NCBI GenBank assembly: GCA_045652125.1
Contig: JAZRTT010000019.1
Span: forward strand, 1-64,000
Length of the DNA: 64,000 bases
Direction: 5' to 3'
Origin: Avoscillospira sp045652125
GTDB lineage: Bacteria; Bacillota; Clostridia; Oscillospirales; Oscillospiraceae
Part shown: positions 6,906 through 15,567 of the stretch, piece by piece
Layout: each line of letters starts with the position of its first letter
Position numbering within the stretch: position 1 is the first letter of the stretch
Notes under the pieces: generated by a model
What the model was told of the DNA's origin: nothing
The model's input: only the letters and a program-made list of their open reading frames with translations
The model's database searches: none
Program-made: the position numbers and the translations under genes

Positions 6906-7787
6906 ATGTCGAAACGGATGATCGGAAACGGAATGCTGCTGATCGCAGCGATGATCTGGGGTGCTGCTTTTGTTGCCCAAACAGTCGGTATGGAATATGT
7001 GGAGCCCTTTACCTTTCAGGGCGTGCGGTTTCTTTTGGGTGCTGTGGTCCTCCTTCCCGTGATCGCATTTCTGGACAAAAAGGGGATCAGCAAAAAGCCT
7101 TCCTCCCCCGCCGAGATGAAAAATTTACTTTTCTACGGAACCCTTTGCGGTCTCCTTTTGTTTGTTGCCTGTTCTCTGCAGCAGATCGGTCTTTTATATA
7201 CGGAAGCCGGAAAAGCCGGTTTTCTAACTTCTTTGTATATTATTCTCGTTCCAATCGCCAGCCTTTTCTTCCGCAAAAAGATTTCCCCATGGGTTTGGGT
7301 TGCCGCGGTACTGGCTATGGCAGGTCTATATTTGCTCTGTTCCGGTGATATGTCCATTGGAAAGGGAGAGATTTACATACTTCTTTGTGCCGCCGCTTTT
7401 GCCGCCCATATTCTGGTTGTTGATCATGCCTCCCCGTTGGTTGATGGCATTCGTCTCAGCAGTCTGCAATTTTTTGTATGCGGAGTCGTTTCTATTATTG
7501 TAATGTTCTGCAAAGAAAAGCCCACAATCAACAATATTCTAAGCTGTTGGATTCCCATTGTTTATGCGGGTGTATTATCTTCCGGCGTGGGCTATACATT
7601 CCAGATTTTGGGTCAGGCTAAGACTGAGCCGTCTGTTGCTTCCCTGCTTATGAGCTTAGAGGCCGTATTTTCTGTTCTTTTTGGATGGATCATTCTCCGG
7701 CAAACATTGACGCTGTTGGAGCTGGTTGGATGCGGTCTTGTCTTTGGCGGTGTCCTTTTGGCTCAGTTGCCCGGTAGAAAAAGCTGA
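6906..7787 (+). CDS. EamA/DMT family permease
   Basis: A 293-residue inner-membrane protein of the drug/metabolite transporter superfamily, with two EamA repeats and about ten membrane helices. The first repeat starts with IAAMIWGAAFVAQTVGM and PFTFQGVRFLLGA. The second has the paired GVLSSGVGYTFQILGQ and SVASLLMSLEAVFSVLFGWIIL segments. The substrate is unknown; relatives export amino acids or metabolites. The ATG at 6906 has a GAGGAAC site. A frame extension to 6831 is rejected because it lacks a ribosome site and covers the divergent promoter. Confidence 0.88.
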   Translation: MSKRMIGNGMLLIAAMIWGAAFVAQTVGMEYVEPFTFQGVRFLLGAVVLLPVIAFLDKKGISKKPSSPAEMKNLLFYGTLCGLLLFVACSLQQIGLLYTEAGKAGFLTSLYIILVPIASLFFRKKISPWVWVAAVLAMAGLYLLCSGDMSIGKGEIYILLCAAAFAAHILVVDHASPLVDGIRLSSLQFFVCGVVSIIVMFCKEKPTINNILSCWIPIVYAGVLSSGVGYTFQILGQAKTEPSVASLLMSLEAVFSVLFGWIILRQTLTLLELVGCGLVFGGVLLAQLPGRKS

Positions 7788-7816
7788 CAAGTACCCTATC
7801 CAACCAATCTGTAAAT

Positions 7817-7847
7817 AAAAAGAAGGGGTTGCCCCCTTCTTTTTTTA
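7817..7847 (+). terminator. Terminator after the DMT permease
   Basis: A stem with GGGG/CCCC core and AAGAA/TTCTT flanks is followed by a run of T bases to about 7846. The 170 bases beyond it, up to 8019, hold no gene that I can support. Confidence 0.85.
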
Positions 7848-8019
7848 TTACATATGGTCTGCTATTTTTCAAAAACAAACCGGTTATCCGATGTAAGAGA
7901 ACCCTTTCTGTTCCGATTAAAGGAAGCTCAGCAAGGATGAGGCTGCAGAAAATGGGCCCAATACGCTCCTTCCACAACCCAGCGGCATCCTATACAACAT
8001 TTCTCCGCTGCATCTGCGA

Positions 8020-8529
8020 TCAAAATTTGAAAACCTTCCAGTTCTGAACAAAGTATTCCACGCCGGAATACAGGGTCGTCACAGCGATTACCGCGATCAC
8101 GATCCAATCCAACCATATGAACGGCAGTGCCATCATAAGGCACAGCCCCACCATGGTAGCAAAGGTCTTGACCTTTCCGCTCCAGCCGGCTGCCAAGACC
8201 AAACCTTCCGTGGCCGCTACCATCCGCAGACCGGACACGGCAAACTCACGAATGAGAACCAGCATCACTGCCCATGCAGGCATACGCCCCTGCTGAATAA
8301 ACACCAACATAGCGGCAAATACCAACAGCTTGTCTGCCAGCGGGTCGAGAAACTTACCGAAGTCGCTGGTCTGATTGTAATGGCGTGCAATATATCCATC
8401 CACAAAGTCCGTCAGACTCGCCGCTGCAAAAATAATCAAGGCTGTCCAGCGATAACCCAGAAGGAGCACCACCATAAAAACAGGAATCAACGCTACGCGA
8501 GCCAGCGTAATTTTCGTTGCTGTGGTCAT
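8020..8529 (-). CDS. pgsA: CDP-diacylglycerol--glycerol-3-phosphate 3-phosphatidyltransferase
   Basis: A 169-residue membrane enzyme that makes phosphatidylglycerol phosphate from CDP-diacylglycerol and glycerol 3-phosphate. The complete CDP-alcohol phosphotransferase motif is present: D-FVDG-YIAR, then nine residues, KFLD-PLAD. About five or six membrane helices surround it. The ATG overlaps the rimO stop by four bases (ATGA), so it is coupled to rimO, the usual rimO-pgsA-recA order of Clostridia. It is the last gene of the long minus-strand unit. Confidence 0.95.
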   Translation of the reverse strand: MTTATKITLARVALIPVFMVVLLLGYRWTALIIFAAASLTDFVDGYIARHYNQTSDFGKFLDPLADKLLVFAAMLVFIQQGRMPAWAVMLVLIREFAVSGLRMVAATEGLVLAAGWSGKVKTFATMVGLCLMMALPFIWLDWIVIAVIAVTTLYSGVEYFVQNWKVFKF

Positions 8530-9863
8530 TGTACATCCTCCTTCATCTCTCCGATGAGATCACCGTCGTAGACATCCGTAATCTGCACCCGGACAAATTC
8601 TCCGGGGCGTACCGCACAGTCTGCGGCAAACCAAACTTTTCCATCTATGTCAGGGCTGTCAGCATAAGTACGGCCATAGTAGGCCTCCTCGTCCTCGTCC
8701 CATCCTTCGCATAGAACTTCCGCAACAGTACCCAAAAGACCTTCATTATACGCGTCCATGATTCGGGATTGAAGCTCTGCCAGCTGTTCCGCTCGCTGAC
8801 GTGCTACTTCTGCCGGAGGGTATTCCATGGTCGCAGCCACGGTTCCCTCCTCCGGAGAAAACGCAAAAGCACCCACACGCTCCAATCGGAATTCTCTCAG
8901 GAAATCACACAATTCCTCAAATTCAGCCTCCCCCTCACCGGGCAAACCGGTAATCAGGCTGGTTCGGATAACAAGACTGGGAATCCGCTGCCGCAGTTTG
9001 CGGAACAAATTCTCCAAAAACTGCCGATCGCCCCGACGGTTCATCTTTTTCAAAATCCGGCTGTTAATGTGCTGAATGGGAATATCCAGATATTTAACGA
9101 TTTTCGGTTCATTGGCGATCACATCGATCATCTCATCGGTGAGAATGTCCGGGTAAAGGTAATGAAGCCGAATCCAATGGACCCCGTCGATCTTACAAAG
9201 TTCACGCAGCAATTGGGGCAGCAAGAATTCGTGACCGCTGAGGTCAATACCGTAGCGGCTGATATCTTGTGCCACTACGATCAGTTCTTTGACTCCACGC
9301 TGAGCTAAAAGACGTGCTTCATAAAGGACATCATCCAGTTCCCGGCTTCGATATTTGCCGCGAAGTGCGGGAATGATGCAGTAGGCACAGTGATTGTCGC
9401 ATCCCTCTGCGATTTTTAAGCAAGCGTAATGATCCGGACTGGTGAGAATACGTCCTGTTTCGCTGAGGGGAGCATCAATGTCTCCAAACTCAGAAACACG
9501 TTTTTCTTCCAATACCTTTTTGACAGCAGATACAATATCATCATAGCTGCCGGTTCCCAAAATTCCATCTACCTCCGGCAGTTCTTTGAAGATCTCCACC
9601 TGATAACGCTGAGCCAGACATCCGGTCACGAGAATCTTCCCTAATCGACCTTCTGCCTTCAATCCCCCAAGGGCCAAAATATGGTCAATGGCCTCGGTTT
9701 TTGCACTATCGATAAAGCCGCAGGTATTTACAATCACAAGATCACAGCCATCAGGGCTTTCGGATATCTCATAGCCGGCCTCCTGCAGAAGAAAGAGCAT
9801 CTGCTCTGCATTTACCTGGTTCTTGGCGCAGCCCAAACTAACCATACCAATCCGTTCAACCAT
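8526..9863 (-). CDS. rimO: Ribosomal protein S12 methylthiotransferase RimO
   Basis: A 445-residue radical SAM enzyme that adds a methylthio group to the conserved Asp of ribosomal protein S12. It has the N-terminal UPF0004 domain (GMVSLGCAKNQVNAEQML, with a Cys cluster ligand), the radical SAM motif CDNHCAYC and a C-terminal TRAM region ending in VQITDVYDGDLIGE. The ATG at 9863 is preceded by GGAGG and overlaps the end of recX by 8 bases. The open frame continues upstream inside recX but that part has no RimO homology. MiaB is the other possibility, but the AKNxVxxE start and short spacing fit RimO. Confidence 0.93.
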   Translation of the reverse strand: MVERIGMVSLGCAKNQVNAEQMLFLLQEAGYEISESPDGCDLVIVNTCGFIDSAKTEAIDHILALGGLKAEGRLGKILVTGCLAQRYQVEIFKELPEVDGILGTGSYDDIVSAVKKVLEEKRVSEFGDIDAPLSETGRILTSPDHYACLKIAEGCDNHCAYCIIPALRGKYRSRELDDVLYEARLLAQRGVKELIVVAQDISRYGIDLSGHEFLLPQLLRELCKIDGVHWIRLHYLYPDILTDEMIDVIANEPKIVKYLDIPIQHINSRILKKMNRRGDRQFLENLFRKLRQRIPSLVIRTSLITGLPGEGEAEFEELCDFLREFRLERVGAFAFSPEEGTVAATMEYPPAEVARQRAEQLAELQSRIMDAYNEGLLGTVAEVLCEGWDEDEEAYYGRTYADSPDIDGKVWFAADCAVRPGEFVRVQITDVYDGDLIGEMKEDVQ

Positions 9864-10494
9864 AGGGATCCTCCAAATCCAATACCACAGACGCATCATA
9901 CCGCTGCAGGCCGGCGCGGATATCCTGCCAGCTATGACCACGCCGCAAAAGGGCGTCAATGGTGCGTTTTAGTTCTTTTTGTTCCGGCTGCTGCCCTTGC
10001 AGCCGCTGCCGCAGAAACCGGTCAATTGCCTCATCCATCACAGGAATTTGCTCCAAAGCCTGAGGCCAATATTCTCTCGGGATACACTTTTCAAACAAAA
10101 TCTGTTTGATGCGAGCTTCTCCATAGCCTTTGTTGACCGCAGAGCGGACCAACTGCTCTGCCGTTTTTTGATCGTCCAACAGCTCCAAATCACACAGCCA
10201 TTGAATTGCATCCTCGGCATCTTCCGGATGTTCCCCTTTTCGCGTCAAACGCCGGCGAAGTTCCTCTTTGGAAACGCTGCTGGCGGATACAATACGCACA
10301 GCACGAACCTTAGCAGATGCTTTACCGGAAGCCGTTTTAAAAGCATCCAAAGCCGCTGAATCCAATTCCATGCCGGAAGAAAGACCCAGTTCCGCGATCA
10401 CATAGTCCTGTGTCTTAATGACAGAACCATCTGACAGGAACACACGAAAGGTGTGTTCCTGTCCGGCTAACTGTACGATTTTCTCAATTGTCAT
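9856..10494 (-). CDS. recX: Regulatory protein RecX
   Basis: A 212-residue protein with the three-helix repeats of RecX, which binds RecA filaments and limits recombination. The motif SKEELRRRLTRKG begins the first repeat, LLDDQKTAEQLVRSAVNKGYGEARIKQILFEK the second, and RTIDALLRRGHSWQDIRAGL the last. The N-terminal 75 residues are a family-typical extension with an S4-like look. The ATG at 10494 overlaps the recA coding end by 11 bases, which ties its translation to recA. Confidence 0.88.
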   Translation of the reverse strand: MTIEKIVQLAGQEHTFRVFLSDGSVIKTQDYVIAELGLSSGMELDSAALDAFKTASGKASAKVRAVRIVSASSVSKEELRRRLTRKGEHPEDAEDAIQWLCDLELLDDQKTAEQLVRSAVNKGYGEARIKQILFEKCIPREYWPQALEQIPVMDEAIDRFLRQRLQGQQPEQKELKRTIDALLRRGHSWQDIRAGLQRYDASVVLDLEDPYG

Positions 10495-11581
10495 CAAAGT
10501 CTTCCGCGTCTACGCTGACAGGCTGAGCTGCAGGCTTCGCCATCGCTCTGGGTTTTCCGCCGGTGAGTTTATGGAGGTTTTCCCGCACCTGTTCTTCCAC
10601 TTGAGCAGCCAAATCGGGGTTATTTTGCAGAAACGCCTTAACTGCATCCCGACCCTGACCAATTCGCTCCTCGCCCATGGAGAACCAACTGCCGGATTTT
10701 TGGATGATCTCCAGCTGGACAGCCAGATCCACCAGTTCTCCCCATTTGGAGATACCCTCTCCGTACATGATATCGAAAATAGCTTCCTTAAACGGGGGAG
10801 CCACTTTATTCTTAACAATCTTGGCACGGGTACGGTTGCCCACGACCTCTGTGCCGTTTTTAATCGCCTCCACACGGCGAATATCAATACGCACAGAAGC
10901 ATAGAACTTCAAAGCATTTCCGCCGGTGGTCGTCTCAGGATTGCCGTACATGACGCCGATCTTCATTCGAAGCTGGTTGATAAAAATGACCACACAGTTC
11001 GTCTTGGCAATATTTCCGGCCAGTTTTCTCAGAGCCTGAGACATCAAACGAGCCTGCAGTCCAACAAATGTATCTCCCATTTCGCCCTCGATTTCGGCAC
11101 GGGGTGTCAGGGCTGCAACAGAGTCTACGACCACCACATCAACTGCACCGGAACGTACCAGCGCGTCGGTGATCTCCAATGCCTGTTCGCCTGTATCCGG
11201 CTGAGAAACCAGCATATTATCGATATCCACGCCGATAGCAGCAGCATAGTCAGGATCCAGTGCATGCTCCGCATCCACGAACGCAACTTCTCCGCCCATT
11301 TTCTGCGCTGAGGCGACAATATGCAATGCCAGCGTGGTTTTACCGGAGGACTCAGGTCCATAAATTTCAATGATTCTGCCCTTGGGTACACCACCAATTC
11401 CCAGCGCCGCATCCAAAGCCAGAGAGCCGGTGGGAATTGCATCTACCTGCATTTCCGGGCGGTCGCCAAGGCGCATGACCGTCCCTTTGCCGAAATTCTT
11501 TTCAATCTGTGCAATGGCAGTATCCAATGCTTTTTTCTTGTCGTTTGTAGGAGTCGGTGTTTCAAAAGTACCCTTTTTCAT
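10484..11581 (-). CDS. recA: Recombinase RecA
   Basis: A 365-residue RecA. It shows the Walker A motif GPESSGKT near residue 72, the VDAEHALD and LLVSQPDTGEQALEI-type core, Walker B VVVVDSVAAL, the L2 loop region FINQLRMKIGVMYGNPETTTGG and an acidic C-terminus. The ATG at 11581 has an AAAGGAAT site at a good distance; a longer frame to 11641 lies inside prmC. It is followed by recX and rimO. No SOS (DinR) box was recognised directly upstream, as expected inside an operon. Confidence 0.98.
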   Translation of the reverse strand: MKKGTFETPTPTNDKKKALDTAIAQIEKNFGKGTVMRLGDRPEMQVDAIPTGSLALDAALGIGGVPKGRIIEIYGPESSGKTTLALHIVASAQKMGGEVAFVDAEHALDPDYAAAIGVDIDNMLVSQPDTGEQALEITDALVRSGAVDVVVVDSVAALTPRAEIEGEMGDTFVGLQARLMSQALRKLAGNIAKTNCVVIFINQLRMKIGVMYGNPETTTGGNALKFYASVRIDIRRVEAIKNGTEVVGNRTRAKIVKNKVAPPFKEAIFDIMYGEGISKWGELVDLAVQLEIIQKSGSWFSMGEERIGQGRDAVKAFLQNNPDLAAQVEEQVRENLHKLTGGKPRAMAKPAAQPVSVDAEDFDDN

Positions 11582-12455
11582 GTTCGTGATTCCTTTCTTT
11601 CTTTTTTGCAAGGACTGCTCGCGTGATATGCCCCGTGTCATTCTTTAGCCGCAGAATTTCAAAGCCGTTAGCCTGTAAAATTTCGCAGACATCATTTTCC
11701 TGTCCCATGCCAAATTCAAAACACAGGAAGCCGCCATCCTTGATTGCAGGAGCAAATCCGGCTGTAATGCCGCGATAAAAATCCAAACCATCCACTCCGC
11801 CATGGAGTGCCATGTGCGGTTCATAATCCCGAACGGAAGTCTGCAGCCGCTCCATATCCTCATCCGTTATATAAGGAGGATTGGAGATCAGCAGGTCAAA
11901 CTGCCCCAGAAAGCTGCTGACAGGCTTCAGGGCATCAGCCTGTATGCAGGAAACACGTCCCGCTAAATGCAAATCAGAAGCATTCTTTTTCGCGATTTTT
12001 AATGCCTTGGGCGACAGGTCAGCCAGGGTCACCCGGGCATCCGGTATTTGGGCTGCCAATGCCAAACCAATGCAGCCGGACCCGGTACAAAGATCAAGAA
12101 TCCGGGGCTTGGAAGGCAGGCTCCCCTTTTGTTCCAACGCCAAATCCACCACAGCCATGGTATCATCTCTGGGAATCAATACATCAGGCGTCACGGTCAG
12201 TTCCAGACCATAAAAGCTCCACTTCCCAAGAATATAGGCCAGAGGCTCTCCTGCCATTACACGCTTTGTCAGAGCCATAAAGGTATCTATGACCTGATCT
12301 GAGGCATAGATGGATTGCATACCCATCAGGGCAGCCGGTTCATATCCGGAAGCCAAAGCCAACAGTTCCCGGGCTGTAACCCCTGCCTGGTGACCCTCTG
12401 TTGGTTCCAGTTCCAACCTTACCTGGCGATACAGGTCGCCGTAGGTTTTCACCAT
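11562..12455 (-). CDS. prmC: Peptide chain release factor N5-glutamine methyltransferase PrmC
   Basis: A 297-residue SAM-dependent methyltransferase that methylates the GGQ glutamine of release factors. The SAM motif is LDLCTGSGCIGLAL and the catalytic motif NPPYI follows at about residue 195; an N-terminal helical substrate domain spans 1-90. Its end overlaps the recA start by 20 bases and its start overlaps the DUF1385 gene by 7. The usual partner prfA is not adjacent in this window. Confidence 0.95.
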   Translation of the reverse strand: MVKTYGDLYRQVRLELEPTEGHQAGVTARELLALASGYEPAALMGMQSIYASDQVIDTFMALTKRVMAGEPLAYILGKWSFYGLELTVTPDVLIPRDDTMAVVDLALEQKGSLPSKPRILDLCTGSGCIGLALAAQIPDARVTLADLSPKALKIAKKNASDLHLAGRVSCIQADALKPVSSFLGQFDLLISNPPYITDEDMERLQTSVRDYEPHMALHGGVDGLDFYRGITAGFAPAIKDGGFLCFEFGMGQENDVCEILQANGFEILRLKNDTGHITRAVLAKKKERNHEHEKGYF

Positions 12456-13399
12456 TGATCCGCACCCGCTTCTTCGGGAAGTACCTGTTCCAGTGCCGTA
12501 ATGGCAACCTCAATCATGGAATCATCCGGTTCATAGGTGGTAAAATTCTGCATCCATTGACCGGGAGCTGTGAGAATCCGGGTAAACCAGTTGTCATTTC
12601 GCCCAACCCAGCGGTTCAACTCATAGCTGACAGACACAATGGGAAGCAGGAGCAGCAGGTGCAGACCCATTCTTGCAAATGTGTTATCCACACGAATCAG
12701 TCCGCCCACAAGAATGCTGATGCAAATTACCACCAAAAGGAAACTGGTGCCGCAGCGGGGATGCTTCCGGGTCTGAGCCCGCACGTTTTCTACTGTCAAA
12801 GGCAGTTGTGCTTCATAACAGCGAATTGTTTTGTGTTCCGCTCCATGATATGAGAATACTCGTTTCATGTCCTTCATTTTGGACATCAGGATCATGTAGC
12901 TCAAAAATATAACGATTTTCACCAAACCCTCAGCAATGTTCTTTGCAAAATAGTTTCCATCCAAATTGGGAATCAAGCCAACCATCAGCGTAGGCAGGAG
13001 GATAAACAGTCCCACAGACATGGCAATGCCCAATACCGCCGCCAGATAGATCACAGCTTTTTCCATCTTCTCTGAGCCGATTTTTCTTTCCAACCACTGT
13101 TCAAATTTGGAAGGTTCCGCATCTGCCTCTTCTTCGGGAAAAAACTCCGCAGAGTAAAGAAGTGCTTTCACACCACACACCATACTGCCGCCGAAATTTA
13201 CCACGCCCCGTATCAAAGGCCAGCCCAATATGGGATACTTTTTTGCGATCAGTTTCAAAGGCTCTGTTTTTACCACGATGCCTTCCGGACTGCGAACCAC
13301 AATAGACTGTTTTTCCGGACCGCGCATCATAATACCCTCAATTAAAGCCTGACCGCCGATCATTGTTTTGAATTTTTCCTGATTATTCTGATTTGTCAT
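12449..13399 (-). CDS. DUF1385 domain membrane protein
   Basis: A 316-residue integral membrane protein of the DUF1385 family. The diagnostic start IGGQALIEGIMMRGP is present, followed by a soluble part, then about four to five hydrophobic helices with the conserved FSYHGAEHKTIRCYE and HPRCGTSFL motifs. DUF1385 proteins are almost always next to prmC, prfA or rpmE in Firmicutes. Their function is unknown, and a metal or membrane enzyme role has only been guessed from the His/Cys residues. It overlaps prmC and begins 10 bases after the kinase stop. Confidence 0.9.
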   Translation of the reverse strand: MTNQNNQEKFKTMIGGQALIEGIMMRGPEKQSIVVRSPEGIVVKTEPLKLIAKKYPILGWPLIRGVVNFGGSMVCGVKALLYSAEFFPEEEADAEPSKFEQWLERKIGSEKMEKAVIYLAAVLGIAMSVGLFILLPTLMVGLIPNLDGNYFAKNIAEGLVKIVIFLSYMILMSKMKDMKRVFSYHGAEHKTIRCYEAQLPLTVENVRAQTRKHPRCGTSFLLVVICISILVGGLIRVDNTFARMGLHLLLLLPIVSVSYELNRWVGRNDNWFTRILTAPGQWMQNFTTYEPDDSMIEVAITALEQVLPEEAGADQW

Positions 13400-13408
13400 T
13401 CTTTTCCT

Positions 13409-14767
13409 CTATTCTTCTCCCACCGGGAGGGAGATCGTTACCAGCGTGCCGCCACCTTCCGCATTTTGCAGCGTCAGGGCACCGCCGTGCATCGTAACAA
13501 TTTCTTCACACACAGAAAGACCGATTCCATTGCCTCGGGCTTTGGAACTGCCCTTATAAAACTTCATTTTTACATGAGGAAGCTCTTCTTCCGGAATACC
13601 GGGTCCAAAGTCCCGAATCCGAACCACAACATCGTCCGCTTCCCGGTGAATGGATGCTGTGATCCGCTTGCCTTCTCCGCCATGCTTGGCGGCATTGTCC
13701 AGTATATTCAAAAACACTTGCCGCATCCGGGAAACATCACAGGGAATCTCCGGAATGTCATCTTCATTATCCAGATATTCCAGTTCGATTCCTTCCTGTT
13801 TCAACCGACTGCCGTACATGAATACTGTATCTTCAAATTCAGACAGAATATCTGCCACGACTACATTCAACGTAAATCGGCCATCCTGAATCCTGGTAAA
13901 TTCCAGCAATTCCTCCACCATTCCGGTCAATCGGCGAGCCTCCCGAAGAATGATCGCCATTCCCCGACGCGTCTCTCTCGGATCCATTTGCTCCGAAGAC
14001 AAAAGAGTCTCACCCCAACCGGTAATCGCCGTCAGAGGCGTGCGGAGTTCATGAGAAACGGAGGATATAAACTCCGTCTGCGTTTTTTCCGATTGGGCGA
14101 TCTGTGCCGACATTTCGTTAATTGTATCGGCCAATTGGCCGATCTCATCATCATGGTATTTTCTGATTCTCGCTCCGTAGGAACCGGCAGCGATCCGCTG
14201 CGCCGTTGCGGTGATCTCCGAAACAGGTTCCAGAATGGAGCGAATAAAGAACTGGCTGCTGTAGAGCATAAAGGCGACAAATAAAACACCCAGCAGTACA
14301 GCGATTCCCACGCCCAAACGAATTTGGCGATCCACATTCTTCAGGCTGGTCACAAAACGAAGTACACCAATGACTTCTCCATTGGAATAAACCATGGGAT
14401 TGGATACCGCCATGATCCGTTCCCCTGTTTGAGGATTTCGTCCCCGAAATGCCGCCACAGTCTGGCCGGCAATTGCTTCGGCCACATCGGAAGTTTCCGG
14501 CGCCTGCCCCGCCCATTGGCCATAGGAAGATGCCACCAGCTTTCCGTTGGCAGAAATAAACTGCAGCTCCAAATGGTTCTTTTCCTCAAAGGTCTGGGCA
14601 TACCGGATGCAGGACTGATAATATTCATTATAGCTTTGACTGATGTAATTTCCAAAAAAGTCTGTAGTGGTCTTTGCTTTCTCTTCCAGACCAATTCGCA
14701 GATTGGAATAGCAGTAAACCGTAAAGGAAATCGAGAACACAAGAACAAAGCAAAAAACCAATGCCAC
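13409..14767 (-). CDS. Sensor histidine kinase
   Basis: A class I membrane histidine kinase of at least 452 residues. A first helix leads to an extracytoplasmic sensor of about 130 residues and a second helix (IAVLLGVLFVAFMLYSSQ), then HAMP, HisKA with the phosphoacceptor SHELRTPL, and HATPase_c with NILDNAAKHG, DFGPGIP and GNGIGLSV. The domain order resembles WalK/PhoR/ResE kinases. The GTG at 14767 has no ribosome site and falls inside the first membrane helix. The frame stays open upstream to an in-frame CTG at 14833 that has a GGAAAGG site and would add a basic lead (RRWIRNS). The true start is therefore probably at 14833. Its partner response regulator is directly upstream. Confidence 0.9.
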   Translation of the reverse strand: MALVFCFVLVFSISFTVYCYSNLRIGLEEKAKTTTDFFGNYISQSYNEYYQSCIRYAQTFEEKNHLELQFISANGKLVASSYGQWAGQAPETSDVAEAIAGQTVAAFRGRNPQTGERIMAVSNPMVYSNGEVIGVLRFVTSLKNVDRQIRLGVGIAVLLGVLFVAFMLYSSQFFIRSILEPVSEITATAQRIAAGSYGARIRKYHDDEIGQLADTINEMSAQIAQSEKTQTEFISSVSHELRTPLTAITGWGETLLSSEQMDPRETRRGMAIILREARRLTGMVEELLEFTRIQDGRFTLNVVVADILSEFEDTVFMYGSRLKQEGIELEYLDNEDDIPEIPCDVSRMRQVFLNILDNAAKHGGEGKRITASIHREADDVVVRIRDFGPGIPEEELPHVKMKFYKGSSKARGNGIGLSVCEEIVTMHGGALTLQNAEGGGTLVTISLPVGEE

Positions 14768-14869
14768 AATCAGGCTCAGGCTGTTTCGAATCCAACGGCG
14801 CTGTATACCGGTGTATTTGATTGCAGTCTTCAGAGTGTCTCACTACCTTTCCGCGACATTACCGGGCGT

Positions 14870-15556
14870 TTACGCACCCCATTTATAGCCAAATCCCCAA
14901 ACTGTGGTAATAAAAGTGGGATTGGCTGTATCATCTTCGATCTTGATACGCAGACGACGGATGTTCACATCGACGATCTTCAATTCCCCGTCATAGTCAC
15001 GCCCCCAGACTGCAGCCAGAATATCCTCGCGGGACAAGGCTCTGCCCGGATTCTGCATAAACAATTTCATGATGGCATACTCCACCTGTGTCAGCTTGAC
15101 GCGACGACCGGACTTATCCAAAGTACGATTGCGTGTATTGAGAACAAAAGGCCCCTGCTGCATTTCCACAGAGTCCGGTGCATTGTCTCCTCCGACGCGG
15201 CGATACAATGCATCGATTCGTGCCGTCAATTCTGCCGGGCTGAAAGGCTTGGTAATATAGTCATCGGCACCGGTCATAAGACCCGTGACTTTATCCATTT
15301 CCTGACTGCGGGCAGTTAACATAATAATGCCAATCTGCTTATTGGTAGCGCGGATATTTCGGCACACCTCAAACCCGTCGATGTCCGGAAGCATAATATC
15401 CAAAATCGCCACACCGATATTCGGATTGTTTTTCAGCTGTTCCAGCGCTTCCATACCGGTGCCTGCTTCCACAGCCTCATACCCTGCACGCTTCAGGTTG
15501 ATAACCACAAAGCTGCGGATGCTGACTTCATCTTCCAAAATCAATACTTTTTTCAT
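14870..15556 (-). CDS. OmpR/PhoB-family response regulator
   Basis: A 228-residue two-component regulator. The receiver domain shows the acidic pair LEDE, the phosphoacceptor Asp in ILDIMLPDIDG, MLTA with the conserved Thr, and ITKPFSPAEL with the Lys. The C-terminal winged helix (about 130-228) has LTQVEYAIMKLFMQNPGRALSRE-type sequence and ends in VWGFGYKW. The ATG at 15556 has an AAGGAGC site; a longer frame upstream is inside the lipoprotein gene. It lies between a secreted lipoprotein and its kinase. Confidence 0.95.
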   Translation of the reverse strand: MKKVLILEDEVSIRSFVVINLKRAGYEAVEAGTGMEALEQLKNNPNIGVAILDIMLPDIDGFEVCRNIRATNKQIGIIMLTARSQEMDKVTGLMTGADDYITKPFSPAELTARIDALYRRVGGDNAPDSVEMQQGPFVLNTRNRTLDKSGRRVKLTQVEYAIMKLFMQNPGRALSREDILAAVWGRDYDGELKIVDVNIRRLRIKIEDDTANPTFITTVWGFGYKWGA

Positions 15557-15567
15557 TCCAATGCTCC

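Noticed and set aside
9864..9959. Upstream extension of RimO into recX
   Set aside because: The added residues have no RimO similarity and the ribosome site fits the ATG at 9863.
12100..12455. prfA expected next to prmC
   Set aside because: No release-factor motif (GGQ) is found in any frame near prmC; only DUF1385 lies upstream.
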